A stretch of DNA of 64,000 bases from positions 15,558,919 through 15,622,918 of the forward strand of contig NC_063045.1 in assembly GCF_018812025.1 (NCBI RefSeq), in the 5' to 3' direction. Source of the DNA: Megalobrama amblycephala. Its lineage: Eukaryota; Chordata; Actinopteri; Cypriniformes; Xenocyprididae. Within the stretch, counting starts at the first letter, position 1. The number at the start of each line of letters is the position of its first letter. Position numbers and translations under genes: made by a program. The notes below the pieces were generated by a model. That model was not told where the DNA came from. It made no database searches and was given only the letters and a program-made list of their open reading frames with translations. Of the stretch, positions 45,826-58,903 are shown piece by piece.

Positions 45826-48800
45826 CTGTGAGAAGGAGAAACAGATATTTTCAGTGAGGTTCTTGCTTGAATCCAGTAGTTTCAAAAGTGTAAGAAGATC
45901 ATAAGCAAAATAGTTTGAAGAGTTCATGTAAAAAATATTAGACAGCGTTCAGTCTATGCCTACAGGTTGACAGGAAGCTCTAGGATCACTGAACCTGCTC
46001 AAATAATATCCAGCCTTTAATTGCTAGACAACTAATATAGTGTGCTTTCCGTTTTCTGTGCCGATTTTGAGAGAAAAGTCTGTTGAAGGCATTTAAACAT
46101 TGTAAAATGTGTTAAATGGAGTCTTGGTAGTATCAGGGCTCAATTTTCTGGCTAAAAATAAAACATACGTAAACAACAATTATGTTTGTAATTTGTAAAA
46201 ATAGCTCAATTTAACAGTTATGTCCAGTTAAAATATTTATGAAGTTGCTTCTAAATATGTATTGTCACTATTTCCAGCTTTTTTACAAAATAAAGTTAGC
46301 ACCAAATCCCATTAAGCACTTATAGCACAAAGACAGACTGAAGTAGCAGCTGTCAAATATCCCCACCTACTGTTCAAGACACACTCTACATAAATTTTCT
46401 CCCATGTTTCTGCCTTTTTTTTTGTCTTGTATTTTTTCATATCATGTTGCTTAATTTTTTTAGCCAGATCTGGCAATACAGTTTTACATCTATAAATGTA
46501 AGTGGCAGTTTTGTCACCTGACCCATAACTCTCACTCTGGCCCCAAGCCAGTGGGACATCATTAAGCCCTATATGAATGTGTGTTGGAGAAATAAATGAT
46601 GCCTCACAACATTCTGCTCCGGTTATTTAACATTACTGCCTCTAATCAGTCAGCTGATTGTGTTATTTAATTTCTCTCCCAAACTAGATTGGGAGAGGCA
46701 AGGGAAGAAAAACATAGTAACATTTTACAATTTAACAACACATGAAAATTACAGTAGGACCCTGGATGAGTCAACACTCATTAATTTCTCATTTTCCGGA
46801 GGAAGACGTGACTACTGGGATCAGGCAGGGGCCAACAGCATATTAATAAAAAAAAAAAAAAAAAAAAAAAGAGTTGTAATCATATGCGTGGATGGACACT
46901 GCATTTTTTGAGTGGAATTTTCAATGAAGATACCTTGTACTTGTCTGTGCCTTGCTGGAGTTGTTTGAGCTCAGAGTCGAGTATAGTGAACTGTCGGGTG
47001 ATGCCCTCTATCCGCGCGTGAAGGCCCCGGTACTCGCTGTACTCTGCGTTGAAGTCATTCTTGTAAGTCTGACGTTGCTCTTGCGAGCTTATCACTGTGT
47101 ACTTTCTGTTGAGGAAACCAAGCGAAAAAAACACCACTGTTTTATAAATGTCATAAAAGTTTAATGTAATTTTCTTTTAGTTATACAACACTTTTTTTTT
47201 TTTTTTTATATAAACAAACCTGACTCAAAAGGTAAGTGAAAAGACTGTTCCTACTTGACAATGTACAAAGAGGTTCTTACAATAGATAGTCTGTCGTCTC
47301 CGATGAAGATGCAGGAATACTGGAGCTGTTGCACGTTCCGTTCAGACCTGAAAAGAAATAAGGTGAATTCAAGGACAGAGTTTTATCCTGCAGACCTTGA
47401 GGGACAAGGACAGTATGCCATGACATCAGTTCACACTTATACTGGGAGAGAAAAAAAAAAAAAAAAAAAAAAAGCCAATCTGAAGAGGGATGTGCAAGAC
47501 TATACATTTTTAAAAGAGACTAGTTGAAAATTGACTAGTTGGAGGGATTTCTGCACTAATCGACCTCATTGGTTGACTAGGTAGGTTGTTGAACTATTAA
47601 TTGACTGGTTGGTGGACTGTCTAAGTATACATTAAGACTGTCAGTTCAAATCCGATTTTTTTTGTGCACTTCCGAATGAAATGCGATCAGACTTTGCAAG
47701 TGTGAACAGCCAAAAATCTATTTGAAGTGAAATGCGATTTGCACAAATCCGTTTCGAGCTACATTCATATGTGGTTTGAAATCCTATTTAAATCGCATTT
47801 CTGGAAATCCATTTCAGTCTGACTACTCTGATCGGATTTTGCGTGGTTTGTGTGACTTTCTCACGCCATGTAAAACAAACGACAGACGTTGTTATAGGAA
47901 ACATGCTGAAAGTCGCTACAAAAACAAAAAACTGTTGTGTTGTTGCAAAGTGCCGGACGAGCAAAAAATGAAGCCACACATACCAGCCTCCCATGTTTCT
48001 GCCGCTTCCTCATAAAGCGCAGTAGTCCAGCTCGGCAGCTGCACATTGTCGTGTTGTAAATAAGACAACATTTGTATTGCAAACCCCTCCATGTTGCGGT
48101 TGTTTTTTTATGTATGCCTACCAATGCAACGTGATTGCCATAGAAACCAATGCAGATATTCCAGAAAACAAAAGAGCGGCATGGACACACAAATCGGATC
48201 TGAATTGTTGCGATACACCGTGCGGATGTCAATCATTTTAAATCAGATTCCAATCGGATACACAAATAATTGGATTTGGACTGACAGTGCAAACCTAGCC
48301 TAAATGACTATTCAACTAACTGACCTCACCTACTCTATAGTCAACTAGTTCCCAAACATGCACATTCCCAAATTTCTATATCCTAATTATTGTCAATATG
48401 CAATTCATTTTTCCAGGAGCTCATTGCTTCTACCTTCAGTTAAACTGCTAACAGTGATTGTAAATTAATTGCCTAAATGATTACATTATTTGCCAACTGC
48501 ATTCTTTAAATTGCAATGTTGACATCCATTCTCTGTAAAGCTGCTTTGAAACGATATGTATCATGAAAAGTGCTACACAAATGTGAACTGAATAGTTGGA
48601 GGGCTGTCTGAATAACTACTCAACTGACTAGTCTGTTAGACTACTGATAATAGTTGATGGATAGTAGATGGGACAGTCTGAATGACTATTTAACAACTAG
48701 TTGGTGTGGTGGGCTATCTGAACAACTATTCATATAACTGACCTCACTAACAGACTTATCAGTTGACAGACTACTAATCAATTATTTGATCGGTTGTCTG

Positions 48801-51800
48801 AATGACTTTTCCACTAATCAAGCTTACTAACAGGCCACGTTGGATGTTGGACTATTAATCAACTAGTTGGTGAGCTGTCTGAATAACTATTTAGCTAATT
48901 GACTTCACTAATCAACTGTTATACTATTATTAAAGTAATTGATGGGTTGTCTGAGCGACTATTGAACAAATCAACCTTACTAACAAACTAGGCCGACTGT
49001 TGGACAACTAATCGAATAGTTGGTGTTGTGGGCTGTCTGAACAACTATTCAAGTAATTGTCCTCAATGACGACTAGGTTGGTTGTTGGACCAATTGACTA
49101 GTTGGTGAGTTGCCTGAACAATTATTCAGCTAATGACCTCACTAACCCACCATGTCAGATTTTTGACTAGTAATTAACTACTTAAATAGATTTTAAGACA
49201 GCCCACCCTATCAATAAATAAGCCTCACTAACAACTAGGTTGGTCGTTGGAATAATTGTCAAGTTAGTGAGTTGTCTGAATGATTATTCCACTAATTACT
49301 TCACTAACTGAATGTGTCAGTTGATAGTCATAGAGGAGGCCTATTAGAGGAGGCCTATCAACTAGAGATTGTATAATCCACACTTAGTGATCAAGTCAGT
49401 TGTTTATTAAAACATTTTTTGCCATTTACTTGTTTACTAAACAACAGATACTCTTCAAAACGCTGAAAGATTAGAAATATAAAATCTTTTCCATCATAGA
49501 CCTAATTGAGATGTTGCACTAGATTCAGATAGGACAAAAGTTCACCTGCTGCATTCTGAGGTGCTTTCTGACCTCATAACCCTTGACATACATTATTCAG
49601 AGAAACTAATCCGCACCTGTCCTCCTATCGCTTGTTGTGACATCACAGGTTTTCCTCTGATCCAAGCCATGGTCTTCATCAACTCTTCTCTCCTTCTTCA
49701 TGTCCCGCTCTCTGTCTTTCTCCTTGGACTTGTCTTTGTCCTTGTGTTTTTTGGACTTCTTTTTAGACTTGCCATGCAGTGAGGGTTGAGCCGTCCGGGT
49801 CTGAGAACCGTCCAGGCTGCTGTGGGTTAGGGATGTGGAGTCCAGACCTTCCTCTTGTGTTGTGGAGAGAGGGGCAAATGACGGGGGCTGACTCAGTCTT
49901 TCCGCCACTGCCGCCTCCTGACTTTCACAGTCTCTACCGTTGGAGTCGTTGCTGACATCCGAAAGGGGGTCGAAGGGTCGGGGGATCTCCAGCGGAGGGA
50001 ATTGAGAGCTCGACGACGTCTCTGCTGCTTGAGAACTAGAAGGGTCCTTCCCATTGGATGAGCTCAGTTTGCCATTGATGAGCCCTGTAGACTTGCTGGC
50101 TAGATGAGATATTCTGGGTTTCTTATTGGCCAAGGGATCGATAAACTCTGCTGCAGGTCGTTTCTGTTGGCCACGAACAATGATGGTTCATAAAACGGGG
50201 ATGGCTTAAATGCAGTCAAATGTTAAATGGCGAATAAATGTTTTGCAGTCGTTTACTAGTAGCTTCGTCATTTTGATGAATGGTTATGAAGATAAATGTG
50301 GGAGCAGGAAAGAATTAACCCTTACATATTTGCTCATAACACAAACAGATCGATCATAACAGTTCTATACCAGCTTTGACAGGTCTAAAATGGGGCAAAA
50401 GGCTGACCTGAGAGGGTGAGCTGCTGGCTTGCTCTTTGTGCGGGCTGACCGGGCTCTCCCCTAACACAGGGGCACTGCTCTGAGGCTTACACAGTTTTCT
50501 GTGGAGAATGAAAGACAAGGAATCATCAGTTTAAAAGTGCCAAGGAACTGCCTCAGTGAGAACAAAGGAACCTGACTAATCCAGAAAAGTGCTGCGGACC
50601 GTGCTGTACATGTTTTACCTTTAACTGGTTTGCATGTATAACTCCAGAAAATTTAAAATAACAGGTATTTTGATATTTCATACCCGTCAAGCTTCAATTA
50701 TTAATATCTCACTGATAAAGATCCATCTGAACTTGTCTTAAATGTTTACTCATAACAAGATGCTGGTTATGTGAATATTGTGTCCACAACATCAACATTT
50801 TTGATTATTCAGACTAATCTTTATGTCACTTTTCCAAATGCATTAATACACTAAATAAATTTAAATGGCACAGCAGAACAACACATTTACTGGCCAAAAT
50901 TAACATTTTTGAAAAAAGACTGACCAACTGGTCACAAAATATACATCAAAATATGGCAAGTGTAAATGCATACAAATTTGTCAAGTGGTGTAAATTTAGT
51001 GTCGTTTATCATGCATCCACATAGTAGAGAATGTGCACTCCAATCACTTCAGAATATTTAATTTTCCATATAAATGTGTATATTTTAATATCCAATATGG
51101 TAACTGTTAAGTGCACTAAAATGTAGTGCGATCAAACATTCAGCCAAAGTTCATAAGTGCACTTAAACAGTTTGTGTACATGTCAACAGAGGGCAGTATG
51201 ACATGGCCCAATGCATCCCAATAGAAGGCCTGCCTCCGTCGAGGGTGCTTGGACAGGGGTCTATGCCCACCCACCTACTCGTAGGCATAAGTCGCTATGG
51301 TCTCCATCGAACTGTCTGTGCCCATGCATGGCCGGGGCTTGGACGTGTGCCACCCACACACGGATCAGCATGTGCTGGAATAAGGTTGCATCACTAACCT
51401 CCCAACTGCACACAGCCTTGGCTCTTACATGACAGCACATCGTTCATGATCAGATGGGAAAGTGGGTGGGTGCGAGAGGGGGGTGTGTGGACGTAAAAAG
51501 GCCTGTCAGCTGATAAGCTTCACCACCAGGCTCAAAGTGCAAGCGTGTGGAGTGTGTTCCACCTGGGTGTTGGGTTTGTTTCTAGCAAATATTTTCATTT
51601 TGTTTTTAACGGATATCACAACACCATGTTCTCGCCAGTCTAGCATGCAGCATGACCTCTCTAAATTTCGTTTTCAGGGGTCAGTCTTACACCAGAGTTC
51701 ATGGGAACCCAGACTTTTCCATGTAAAGGCACCCACACACTACAACATAATCAGGGCAATTTCGGGCCCCATTTCCCCCCTTCCGACAATCCTAGGTAAA

Positions 51801-52513
51801 GTCCTGATTATCTTGATTGTTCTACAGATTCTTATCAGATTTTCCTGTGGTTTGAGGTGTGTTAAGAGTGACTGAATCAGCTCGGAAGAACGTCGGGGCC
51901 CCACCGATCTCAAATCATAAATATACAATATGAATCCTGTTGTGTGGGGGGAACCCGAGGACAAACGTGCACTTGTCACGTGGAACGAAATGATACCAAA
52001 ACAGAAAGTGAGCTGACTGAAGACTTAATACAAACCTTTTTCCACAAATTTCCACAAATTTTCTGTAAAAAGCAGTCCAAACACTATTATTGCCATTTTT
52101 TCTTGCCCATTGTCCACCATGTTTATTTACTAAAGTCACATTTGACCACGAGAGATTTTGCAAGATTTCCTGTGTTCACAGTCGGGACTGGCTGTTTGTG
52201 AATGGAATCAGTTAGTGTGTGATGTGCGTTCGCAAACAGCGACACTCCACACACTATATGGACAAAACTTAAATATTTGATTTTTTTTATCATCCAGTTT
52301 GTGGTCTCACATTTTGAAAATAATAAGATTTTAAAAATCTTTTAGTGTGGCCTTACATTCAAGTAATATAGCAGTAGAAATGAATCAAGTGGTATAGAAT
52401 GGAGTATACTGTTGTGGTTATTACCTACTATCTAAGCAGCACCATATTGTTTTGAGAATATATCAAATATTGAGATGTTATTAAATTACCCTATAATTTA
52501 ATTATATAAAACC

Positions 52514-52545
<32 letters not shown>

Positions 52546-53054
52546 TCATACAATAATCAAGCATTCCATTGTACATGGAAAGAGTCCTTAAACTTTACTG
52601 AATAATGTATAAACATACCAGGAGTGAGAAATAAAATAGAACAAATCAAGCATTTTATTGCACATCGCAAAAGAGTCCTTAAACTTTACTGCATAAACTA
52701 TATGTATTAGGGATCACGGTTCGGCGCATACTGTCAGACGACGAAAATAGTCAGTCACAGGCGATCCACACTCCGATCCAGAAGGGGGCGCACACGGTAA
52801 TGCAGTTTGCTAACTGCCACAACAGGAAAAAGTGCAGAAGAACAACAAACGATCTATGCAAAGGTATGTTTATGTGTAATCTCTCAACCGGTGTCAACTG
52901 CAGAAAGACATCAATAAAACACCTTGAGAATACCTAGCATTACATTTACCTTAGGCAAGTCATTTACTTAGTCATTTACAGCATGTTAGTTCACTAGAGA
53001 AATGAACTGTAGAGGGCAGCATTTCACTAAATATATGCACTATTTTAGCTTAGC

Positions 53055-53089
<35 letters not shown>

Positions 53090-56000
53090 TATATACACAC
53101 ACACACACACTTTTTAACGTGTTAATATTTAAAACAATTTGTCATGAAAACAAGTTATGACAGTAACTGTGAATGGTTATTTCAAAAATGAACTGGAGTA
53201 AAAAAATTAATTAGATTTAGAATTAAGATTAGATTTTAATATGAATACACCATGAGAGAAAAAAAACAAAAAAAAAAATTATAAAAATAAAATAAACTTT
53301 ATTTAAATTGCTTAAAGAAAAACTTAAAATAAATTCCAAAGAAAAAAATGAAAGATAATTCAATGTGGATATGAAAGTCACTGAGGCTTACCGTACAAGA
53401 ATTCTCTTCAGAATCTGTTGGTCCACCTCATTGTAACCAGGCCAGTCCTTCTGAACTTCCTTAAATAAACAATCCTTCAATGTGAAGGTGTTATCCTTAC
53501 CATTCAGGTTAGCCACCTACAACAGCCAAAAAAACAAACAACAAAAACACAGCAAAATGAAACAAGAGGCTTAAGTCTTTGGCTTTCTAAAAATAAGAGT
53601 ACAAGCACTGTATTTCAATACCAGTGCAGAAGAACAAAACACTATAACAGCGTGCTGACAGCCTCTGTATATTATCTGCTTTGGCTTTAGGCAGGCCTCA
53701 GTTTGTTTGTCTATGTATTGACAAATGTGTCTAGGTTGAGCCAATATGTCTAAGTAGAATTCAAAAACATGATTTAGAATGGGTCAAACAAACTAAATTA
53801 GTCAAACCAAAACCATGACTTTGAAAGAGCATGCATATAACTTGTACTATTTTTACAGCATGCAGTGTATGTCATGTTTTAGTATGTAACTGAATAAAGT
53901 TAACCATTAGTATTTAAAGTGCTGGTTACGAACCTGTTGCAGGAGGCTGTCCAGCGTCTCCTTGTCCTGAGGAGACAGGCCTTCCTTCGTGAGCCGCACC
54001 AACAGTTCGGGTTTGCGGTAGGGCTTGAGGGCCAGTAAATGCACTAGCCGTTCCCTCAGCGGCCGTGGCGGGCTCTTTTTCTGACTGCTGGAGATGATAA
54101 CCGGCCGCGAGGTCCGCCGCGACGGAGCCACATCGGACACACCTGTTATTGGCTTCCGGATTTGTACACGCTTACCTGAACAGCGAAGGAAAAAAGTTGG
54201 TCAAAATGGACGTTTGTTTAAATTTTAAATGAAAAGAGGCTAGTCTCTTGAATGAGAATGTATTAATCTCATTTGTAGACTTTTAAATAGCAGTGTTATT
54301 TTTTTTCTGCACATTTCAACATTTCACAAAATAACCTAATATTACAGGGCCTAATTATTAGGGCCTAATATTACACATACAAAACACAATAATGAAATAA
54401 AATTGGTGACGATGTGAGATTTCTTTTAAGCTTTGATAACTACATTTCACAATACAAACACTGCAAATTACTTAACCAAGTTTCTGAATTTTTTTTTAAC
54501 GCTATATAAAAACTAAATACATTTCAAACATATAAAAATAATTTAAAATGTAAAATTTATAATTTATTAGGAACAGAGTTTGGCCACATTTTAACTATAT
54601 TTTAAATACAAATATTAAAATATATAAATTATTTAATTTACATATTTAAAATAAAGTCTTAAAATATATACACTGTGTTCCAAATTATTACGCAAGTGAC
54701 ATCAGTAAGATTTCAGTACACTAAATATTCAGCTTTTAGTTTTTCCAAAGTAGTAGTAGTTTTAGTTTTTGTTTTATTTCTTCATATCTCATTCTCTCCC
54801 CTGTCATTCTCCTACGCTGTTGACGTCGTAAACACAGTACAGCACTTCCAGGTTCTACGTCAGAACGCCGATTCATTATTGGCCAGCTCCTACGTCAGTA
54901 TCACACGCATGCATCGTGCTGCTCACTTGAACAGCGTCGGCCAATAATGAGCCGGCATTCTGACGTAGAACACATAAGCGTTGCCCAGGCAAAAGTAGGG
55001 CAAAGTATGGTAACATTGTAAACCCTAAAATGACTGCAAAAAACAACTTTACAATTCAAATACAGGTTGACAAACAGAAGGTTTTATAAAGTGATGCTCA
55101 CATTTTTTCTGTCATAATTAAATGACAGAATTTACATTTTTGGGTGAACTAACCCTTTAAAAAGGTGCTAAAGAGGATGTTTTGTTTTATACATTTTTGC
55201 AATATTACTTGAAACTGTCTTTAACTGATAAAAGACTATTTATTAGGTGCACTGAAAGGAATAATATTAATATACATCATCTGTGCACGAGGTAGGGCCT
55301 TAAAAACATCAGCCAATCGTTTACACGATCATCACGTAAACGATTGGCCCTCTGGTTTGTTAATCACTGCCATTATGTTCCTTGTGAAAGACGTGCGCGG
55401 ATTGGCTCTCTGGCTTGTCAATCACTGCCATGACGTTCCTTGTGAGAGACGTGCGCGGATTGGCTCTTTGGCTTGTCAATCACTGCCATTATGTTCCTTG
55501 TGAAAGACGTGCGCGGATTGGCTCTCTGCGCGCTCCAGTAACTTTCCACACTCTACAGGCGCCGCATGCAATGTTTTTGTCAGGAGACAGGAGTAACAAC
55601 TGCAGATTATGAGTTACCTGCGGTGAGTCCGACATAATGAATCCACTAACACGACACAGCGAATGCCGGTGGTAAACACTCGTGTTCCGATACTCGTGCA
55701 CGAGTTTTGGGAGGCGTTCCCTCAAAATGAGCTGTGAAGGAGGGGGGTTGTTCTTACGCATGCGCTCATTTCAAAAACTCACTAACAGTCTTTGGTTTCT
55801 CAGTTGACAAAAAGATCCTCTTTAGCACCTTTAAGGACCCGTGTGGACCCTTTTTACAGCCTGTGTTGCATCTTCACTGAGGATCAGTGGGAATGATCTT
55901 TGCCATTTTCATCTTTGGTGAAAGCTAGTGTTTGGTAATGATAGTTTTGTGCAAGTTACCAAGGTACTCTGTATAATATTTTTAGTGAGCACCAACAGAT

Positions 56001-58537
56001 AGACAGAACAGCTATATAAATTATGTAGCACACTGCAGTTTCAGACATGTGGAGACGAACTGGCTCTAATCGCCCCCCTTCCATCTGTCTGTGTGCACCA
56101 TGTGTAAACAGATCGGATTTTGACCAAAACTAGGTTCTTCCGCTCAAACCTTACAGGAACAGTCGCATACATTCAAATGTGGCGGCCCAGATGAGTCAAA
56201 CCTACCCACGTATCTCCCGCCAGGCTTGATGACGATGGCTCCACGGCTGCGGGTCTCCTCCTCGGCCTGAGCCATGCTTTGCCTGGCTTTCTGGTAGGAG
56301 TCGTCTGTGGCGCATACCGTGATTTTGTCCTGGATCCCTCCCAGGCAGTCCAGCTGTATGCTCCCTTCACTGGACAGATACCAAGCCTGTCAAACATTCC
56401 AAATGGCACGACTACGCCACCTTCTCACCAGTTATCCATTTTCAAATGTGTTGCAATGGCTCATTTACAGCCCAGGTGGTTGGATGGGCGTCCTCTAAAA
56501 GGGCAACACTTGTAGAGGTTCCTTACGAGTGGCTCATCCACCCAGACACCATGTCAACTGCCTTTGATCTGCTTGCCCTAAGCTTGGCAATATTGGGTGT
56601 CAAAACATCTGATCACAGTTAAGGCACATGTTTTGCACAGGCAGAGTGGGAAAACACTAAGTTGACAGGTTTTCTAAAGTATTTGGAAAGAAGCACTGTA
56701 TAATTTAGCTGCTTTAGGGTCATGTGCATCAGACATTTTTTGGCGGCTCCATAGCAATAAATTTTACTGCAGAAAAATCAAGTGTCACTGAATATGCATA
56801 ATAACACTATTCTCAACAGACAATTAGAAGTCTGACAGTAATTGTCTTGAAATGTTTTGTTGAAGCTAGTGAATTTGTTGCAAAAGTGGTGCTTTGACGG
56901 CTGGTGCTACAGATAAACTTAGAGAACTTCGTGGAGAAGGTTTATAGTGTACTGACAATGTTAGTAGGGTTGACTAGATGAGGGCCAATTTATTTAATAT
57001 GCATAAAGATAATTGTAAGTACCATAAATTATGAAACCATTAAAGTTAAAAAAAAAAAAAAAAAAAGTAAAGTATTATATTTGTACACTAACTAATTTAC
57101 ACTTTGTGGTCAGTAAGATTTTTTTTTTTTTAAAGAAATCAACACTTTTATTCAGAAAGGATTGATTTAAATGCATAAAGTTTGATAATGTTACAAAAAG
57201 TAGTATTTAAAATAAATGCTGCTCTTTTCATTCATCAAAAGAATCCTTTTAGAATCCTTTAAAGAAATGTATCTTGAGCAGCAAATAATCATTGGAATGA
57301 TTTCTGAAGGATCATGTGACACTGAAGACTGGAGTAATAATGCTGAAAATTCTATTGTAATTTATTACAATAAAAAAGTTAAATTATAATAATTTCACAC
57401 TATTACGGTTTTTACTGTTGTTTTTTTTTTTTATCTTACTGACCCCAAACTTTGGAGCAGTAATGTATAATTATACAATTTATTTAATAAATAAAAAAAG
57501 TAGTATTTATACAAATCCATTTTATTATTTTATTAAAGAAAAAAGGAGATACTCACTACTCAACCTAATAAACCAAATTAAACTGGCACCTCACACAGGA
57601 ATCATGTGATCTAGAGGTTAAAGATATAGGCTGGGACTATAAGATCAAACCCCAAAGGGGTGATCCACGATTCAAGGTCTTTATCATCATTGTACAACAA
57701 TCTCCAATGCGCCCTTGAGGGAGCACTTAAACCCAGGCTGATCCTGGGAGGCCTGTCCCTGTAAAAAGTGCACTACAGCTAAAATGAAAAAATTAGCTAA
57801 TTATGTGGTGCAACTGGCTTAAGATAGTGAAAAGTTGGACTAATTATATGAGAAATCCATTCACAATCTACAACAAATGGCTTTGAATTGGTCTTTTGTT
57901 GTAGAAAGAGAACACTAATTGTTCAGCTTCAACATTTTTTTTAAAGATGACTTTCATCTACTATGAGGTCACCATGCTTTAATAAAGATTGTGGCATGAG
58001 ATAAAATGCTGCACTACTTGTTGCGTGAGAGTTAAAGAGAATCAGAGAGCTCATAAGAACATGTAACGCCTGAACTTCAGCTGACCCTTTGATATTGTGA
58101 ACATGGGAGGACATTAACAGCAAGTATGCATTCCCAGTTTCTTCCTCATTTGGTTGGACAATTGGACAAATTCAATTTATTCTCTCTGTTCTGGTGTTCA
58201 TCCAGAGCTGAACAGTAGTGGGAACAGAGAAAGGAACAGATGGCGCTGATAATGTTGGCATGGATGCGATCACAAAGAGTTTTTTAATGTTGTCTGACAA
58301 ACTCAGACGACATCAAATCAACTGACAAACATACTTGTACATCAGAAATCGTTACACTACCTTGAGAAGACATGAATCTGACTGAATAAAAGATGTGGTT
58401 TATTATCTTTCTTACCTTGTAATATACTGCTGAATGCAGTCAAAGCTGCCCTGGGGATTGTCCTTCCCCACATTGGACAGGTAGAACGTAAACGTTCGCA
58501 GCTCATTTGGATTCTCTGACTGCGGTATTGAGATTTT
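45554..58537 (-). CDS. ell: RNA polymerase II elongation factor ELL, all but the first exons
   Basis: Nuclear factor that suppresses polymerase pausing and is part of super and little elongation complexes. Exons 3 to 12 (numbered after human), minus strand: 58416-58537, 56206-56369, 53934-54175, 53392-53516, 50408-50498, 49617-50163, 47281-47347, 46934-47105, 45781-45825, 45554-45670. All phases join, giving 563 residues and a stop. The N-terminal ELL domain includes [20 protein letters not shown] and [20 protein letters not shown]. Then come the [19 protein letters not shown] segment, [15 protein letters not shown], a Lys-rich [19 protein letters not shown] stretch, and a C-terminal occludin-homology domain. 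[20 protein letters not shown] fits ELL better than ELL2. Exon 1 and probably exon 2 (about 60 residues) are missing, presumably beyond the window edge. Confidence 0.96.
46934..47105 (-). CDS. ell: ell exon 10, occludin-homology domain
   Basis: Encodes [20 protein letters not shown] and [19 protein letters not shown], the start of the C-terminal three-helix occludin/ELL domain. The short exon 9 (47281-47347) before it carries [10 protein letters not shown]. Confidence 0.95.
47635..48300. mobile_element. MITE inserted in the ell intron minisatellite
   Basis: CTGTCAGTTCAAATCCGATT at the left pairs with AATTGGATTTGGACTGACAG at the right. The interior has several further AAATCC(G/A)ATT and TGCGATT words. 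The minisatellite phrase GTCTAA...ATGACTATT resumes on the other side, showing that the element entered an existing array. Confidence 0.7.
48500..48600 (+). repeat. Retroelement-like tail inside the minisatellite
   Basis: GTAAAGCTGCTTTGAAACGA and AAAAGTGCTACACAAATGTGA match a 3' tail phrase common to fish SINE/LINE copies. No head or A/B box was found. Confidence 0.4.
49617..50163 (-). CDS. ell: ell exon 8, Ser-rich linker and basic stretch
   Basis: Starts [20 protein letters not shown], continues with an acidic/Ser-rich linker including [17 protein letters not shown], and ends with the Lys-rich [20 protein letters not shown], a likely nuclear localisation signal. Confidence 0.95.
51590..52370. 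repeat. Probable transposon-derived segment in ell intron 6
   Basis: Contains CACACACTACA-type words at 51733-51745 and 52246-52260 and fold-back phrases (TCCACAAATTTTC, TGTGGTTTGAGG). It looks like a decayed MITE; the ends could not be fixed. Confidence 0.3.
53050..53110. repeat. (AT)n(AC)n microsatellite
   Basis: Alternating AT and AC runs just upstream of ell exon 6 (intron 6). Confidence 0.93.
53392..53516 (-). CDS. ell: ell exon 6
   Basis: Encodes [20 protein letters not shown] and [20 protein letters not shown], the end of the ELL domain. Exon 7 (50408-50498) follows with RKLCKPQSS and [13 protein letters not shown]. Confidence 0.95.
53934..54175 (-). CDS. ell: ell exon 5
   Basis: Encodes [20 protein letters not shown], a Ser/Arg linker and the conserved [20 protein letters not shown] / [15 protein letters not shown] winged-helix-like segment. 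Confidence 0.95.
54845..54980. repeat. Inverted repeat with TTCTACGTCAGAA
   Basis: GTTCTACGTCAGAACGCCG and ATTATTGGCC at left are mirrored by GGCCAATAAT and CGGCATTCTGACGTAGAAC at right, about 60 bases apart. Probably part of a MITE that ends at the TTAA-family terminus 55140-55160. Confidence 0.6.
55161..55834 (+). mobile_element. TTAA element with AGGTGCTAAAGAGGAT ends
   Basis: It begins AGGTGCTAAAGAGGAT and ends ATCCTCTTTAGCACCT followed by TTAA. A TTAA also precedes the left end, two bases out. The left flank directly abuts a TTAA-family end. Contains the 58-base tandem repeat below. No coding capacity. Confidence 0.8.
55341..55515 (+). repeat. 58-bp tandem repeat, three copies
   Basis: The unit runs GATTGGCTCTCTGGCTTGTC ... 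AATCACTGCCATGACGTTCC ... TTGTGAGAGACGTGCGC (58 bases). Three nearly identical units follow each other, and a fourth begins and breaks off. The copy at 41016 has only one unit and an inverted half. Confidence 0.9.
56206..56369 (-). CDS. ell: ell exon 4
   Basis: Encodes [20 protein letters not shown] and the helix [17 protein letters not shown], then [12 protein letters not shown]. Acceptor ATCTGTCCAG, donor GTAGGT. Confidence 0.95.
57115..57465 (-). repeat. Abundant fish interspersed repeat, copy 2 (inverted)
   Basis: Reads CATGTGACACTGAAGACTGG, GTAATAATGCTGAAAATTC and TACTGACCCCAAACTTT, the reverse complement of the 13725-14205 family. Lies in ell intron 3. Confidence 0.7.
57595..57790 (+). 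repeat. SINE-like remnant
   Basis: Contains a B-box-like AGATCAAACCCC and the tail phrase GTCCCTGTAAAAAGTGCACTA, which ends many cyprinid tRNA-derived SINEs. The A box is unclear. Confidence 0.45.
58416..58537 (-). CDS. ell: ell exon 3, N-terminal ELL domain
   Basis: First exon visible. Encodes [20 protein letters not shown] and continues through [14 protein letters not shown]. It enters in phase 0 and leaves two bases. Confidence 0.94.
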
Positions 58538-58709
58538 CTGTTGACACAGGAGAAGAGCAGCCAACATAAGCATTGTGACAGACGAGAAAAAAAACCCTGT
58601 TTAAAGCAGCTGTTTAGTACAAAATGAGTTACACAGATTTACTTTTATAAAAGGTTCATCAATTGCTATTTACACAAATAAAATATAAATGAATAAATCA
58701 CACACACAT

Positions 58710-58715
<6 letters not shown>

Positions 58716-58760
<45 letters not shown>
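58716..58760. repeat. (CA)n(TA)n microsatellite
   Basis: About 18 CA units, then TA units. It abuts the truncated left arm of the transposon at 58765. Confidence 0.95.
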
Positions 58761-58762
<2 letters not shown>

Positions 58763-58764
58763 AA

Positions 58765-58862
58765 AAATAAATGGAGGATGAGATTTTGAAGCCCAAAAAC
58801 AATGCAAGGGTTAATATAGGCCTTCTGAAGCGAAACAATACGTTTGTGTAAGAAAAACATCC

Positions 58863-58903
<41 letters not shown>

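Larger units (their letters stand above)
47520..49400 (-). repeat. Degenerate minisatellite in ell intron 8
   Basis: Units of roughly 95-105 bases with the words GACTAGTTGGTGAGTTGTCTGAA, ACTATTCAACTAAT and TGACCTCACTAAC (cited in parts) repeat about ten times from 47520 to 47625 and from 48300 to 49370. Units are diverged and vary in length. The array is interrupted by the 47635-48300 element. Confidence 0.75.

Noticed and set aside
47500..49400. Minisatellite considered as a CRISPR-like array
   Set aside because: Units are long, diverged and without conserved repeats separated by unique spacers, in a vertebrate intron.
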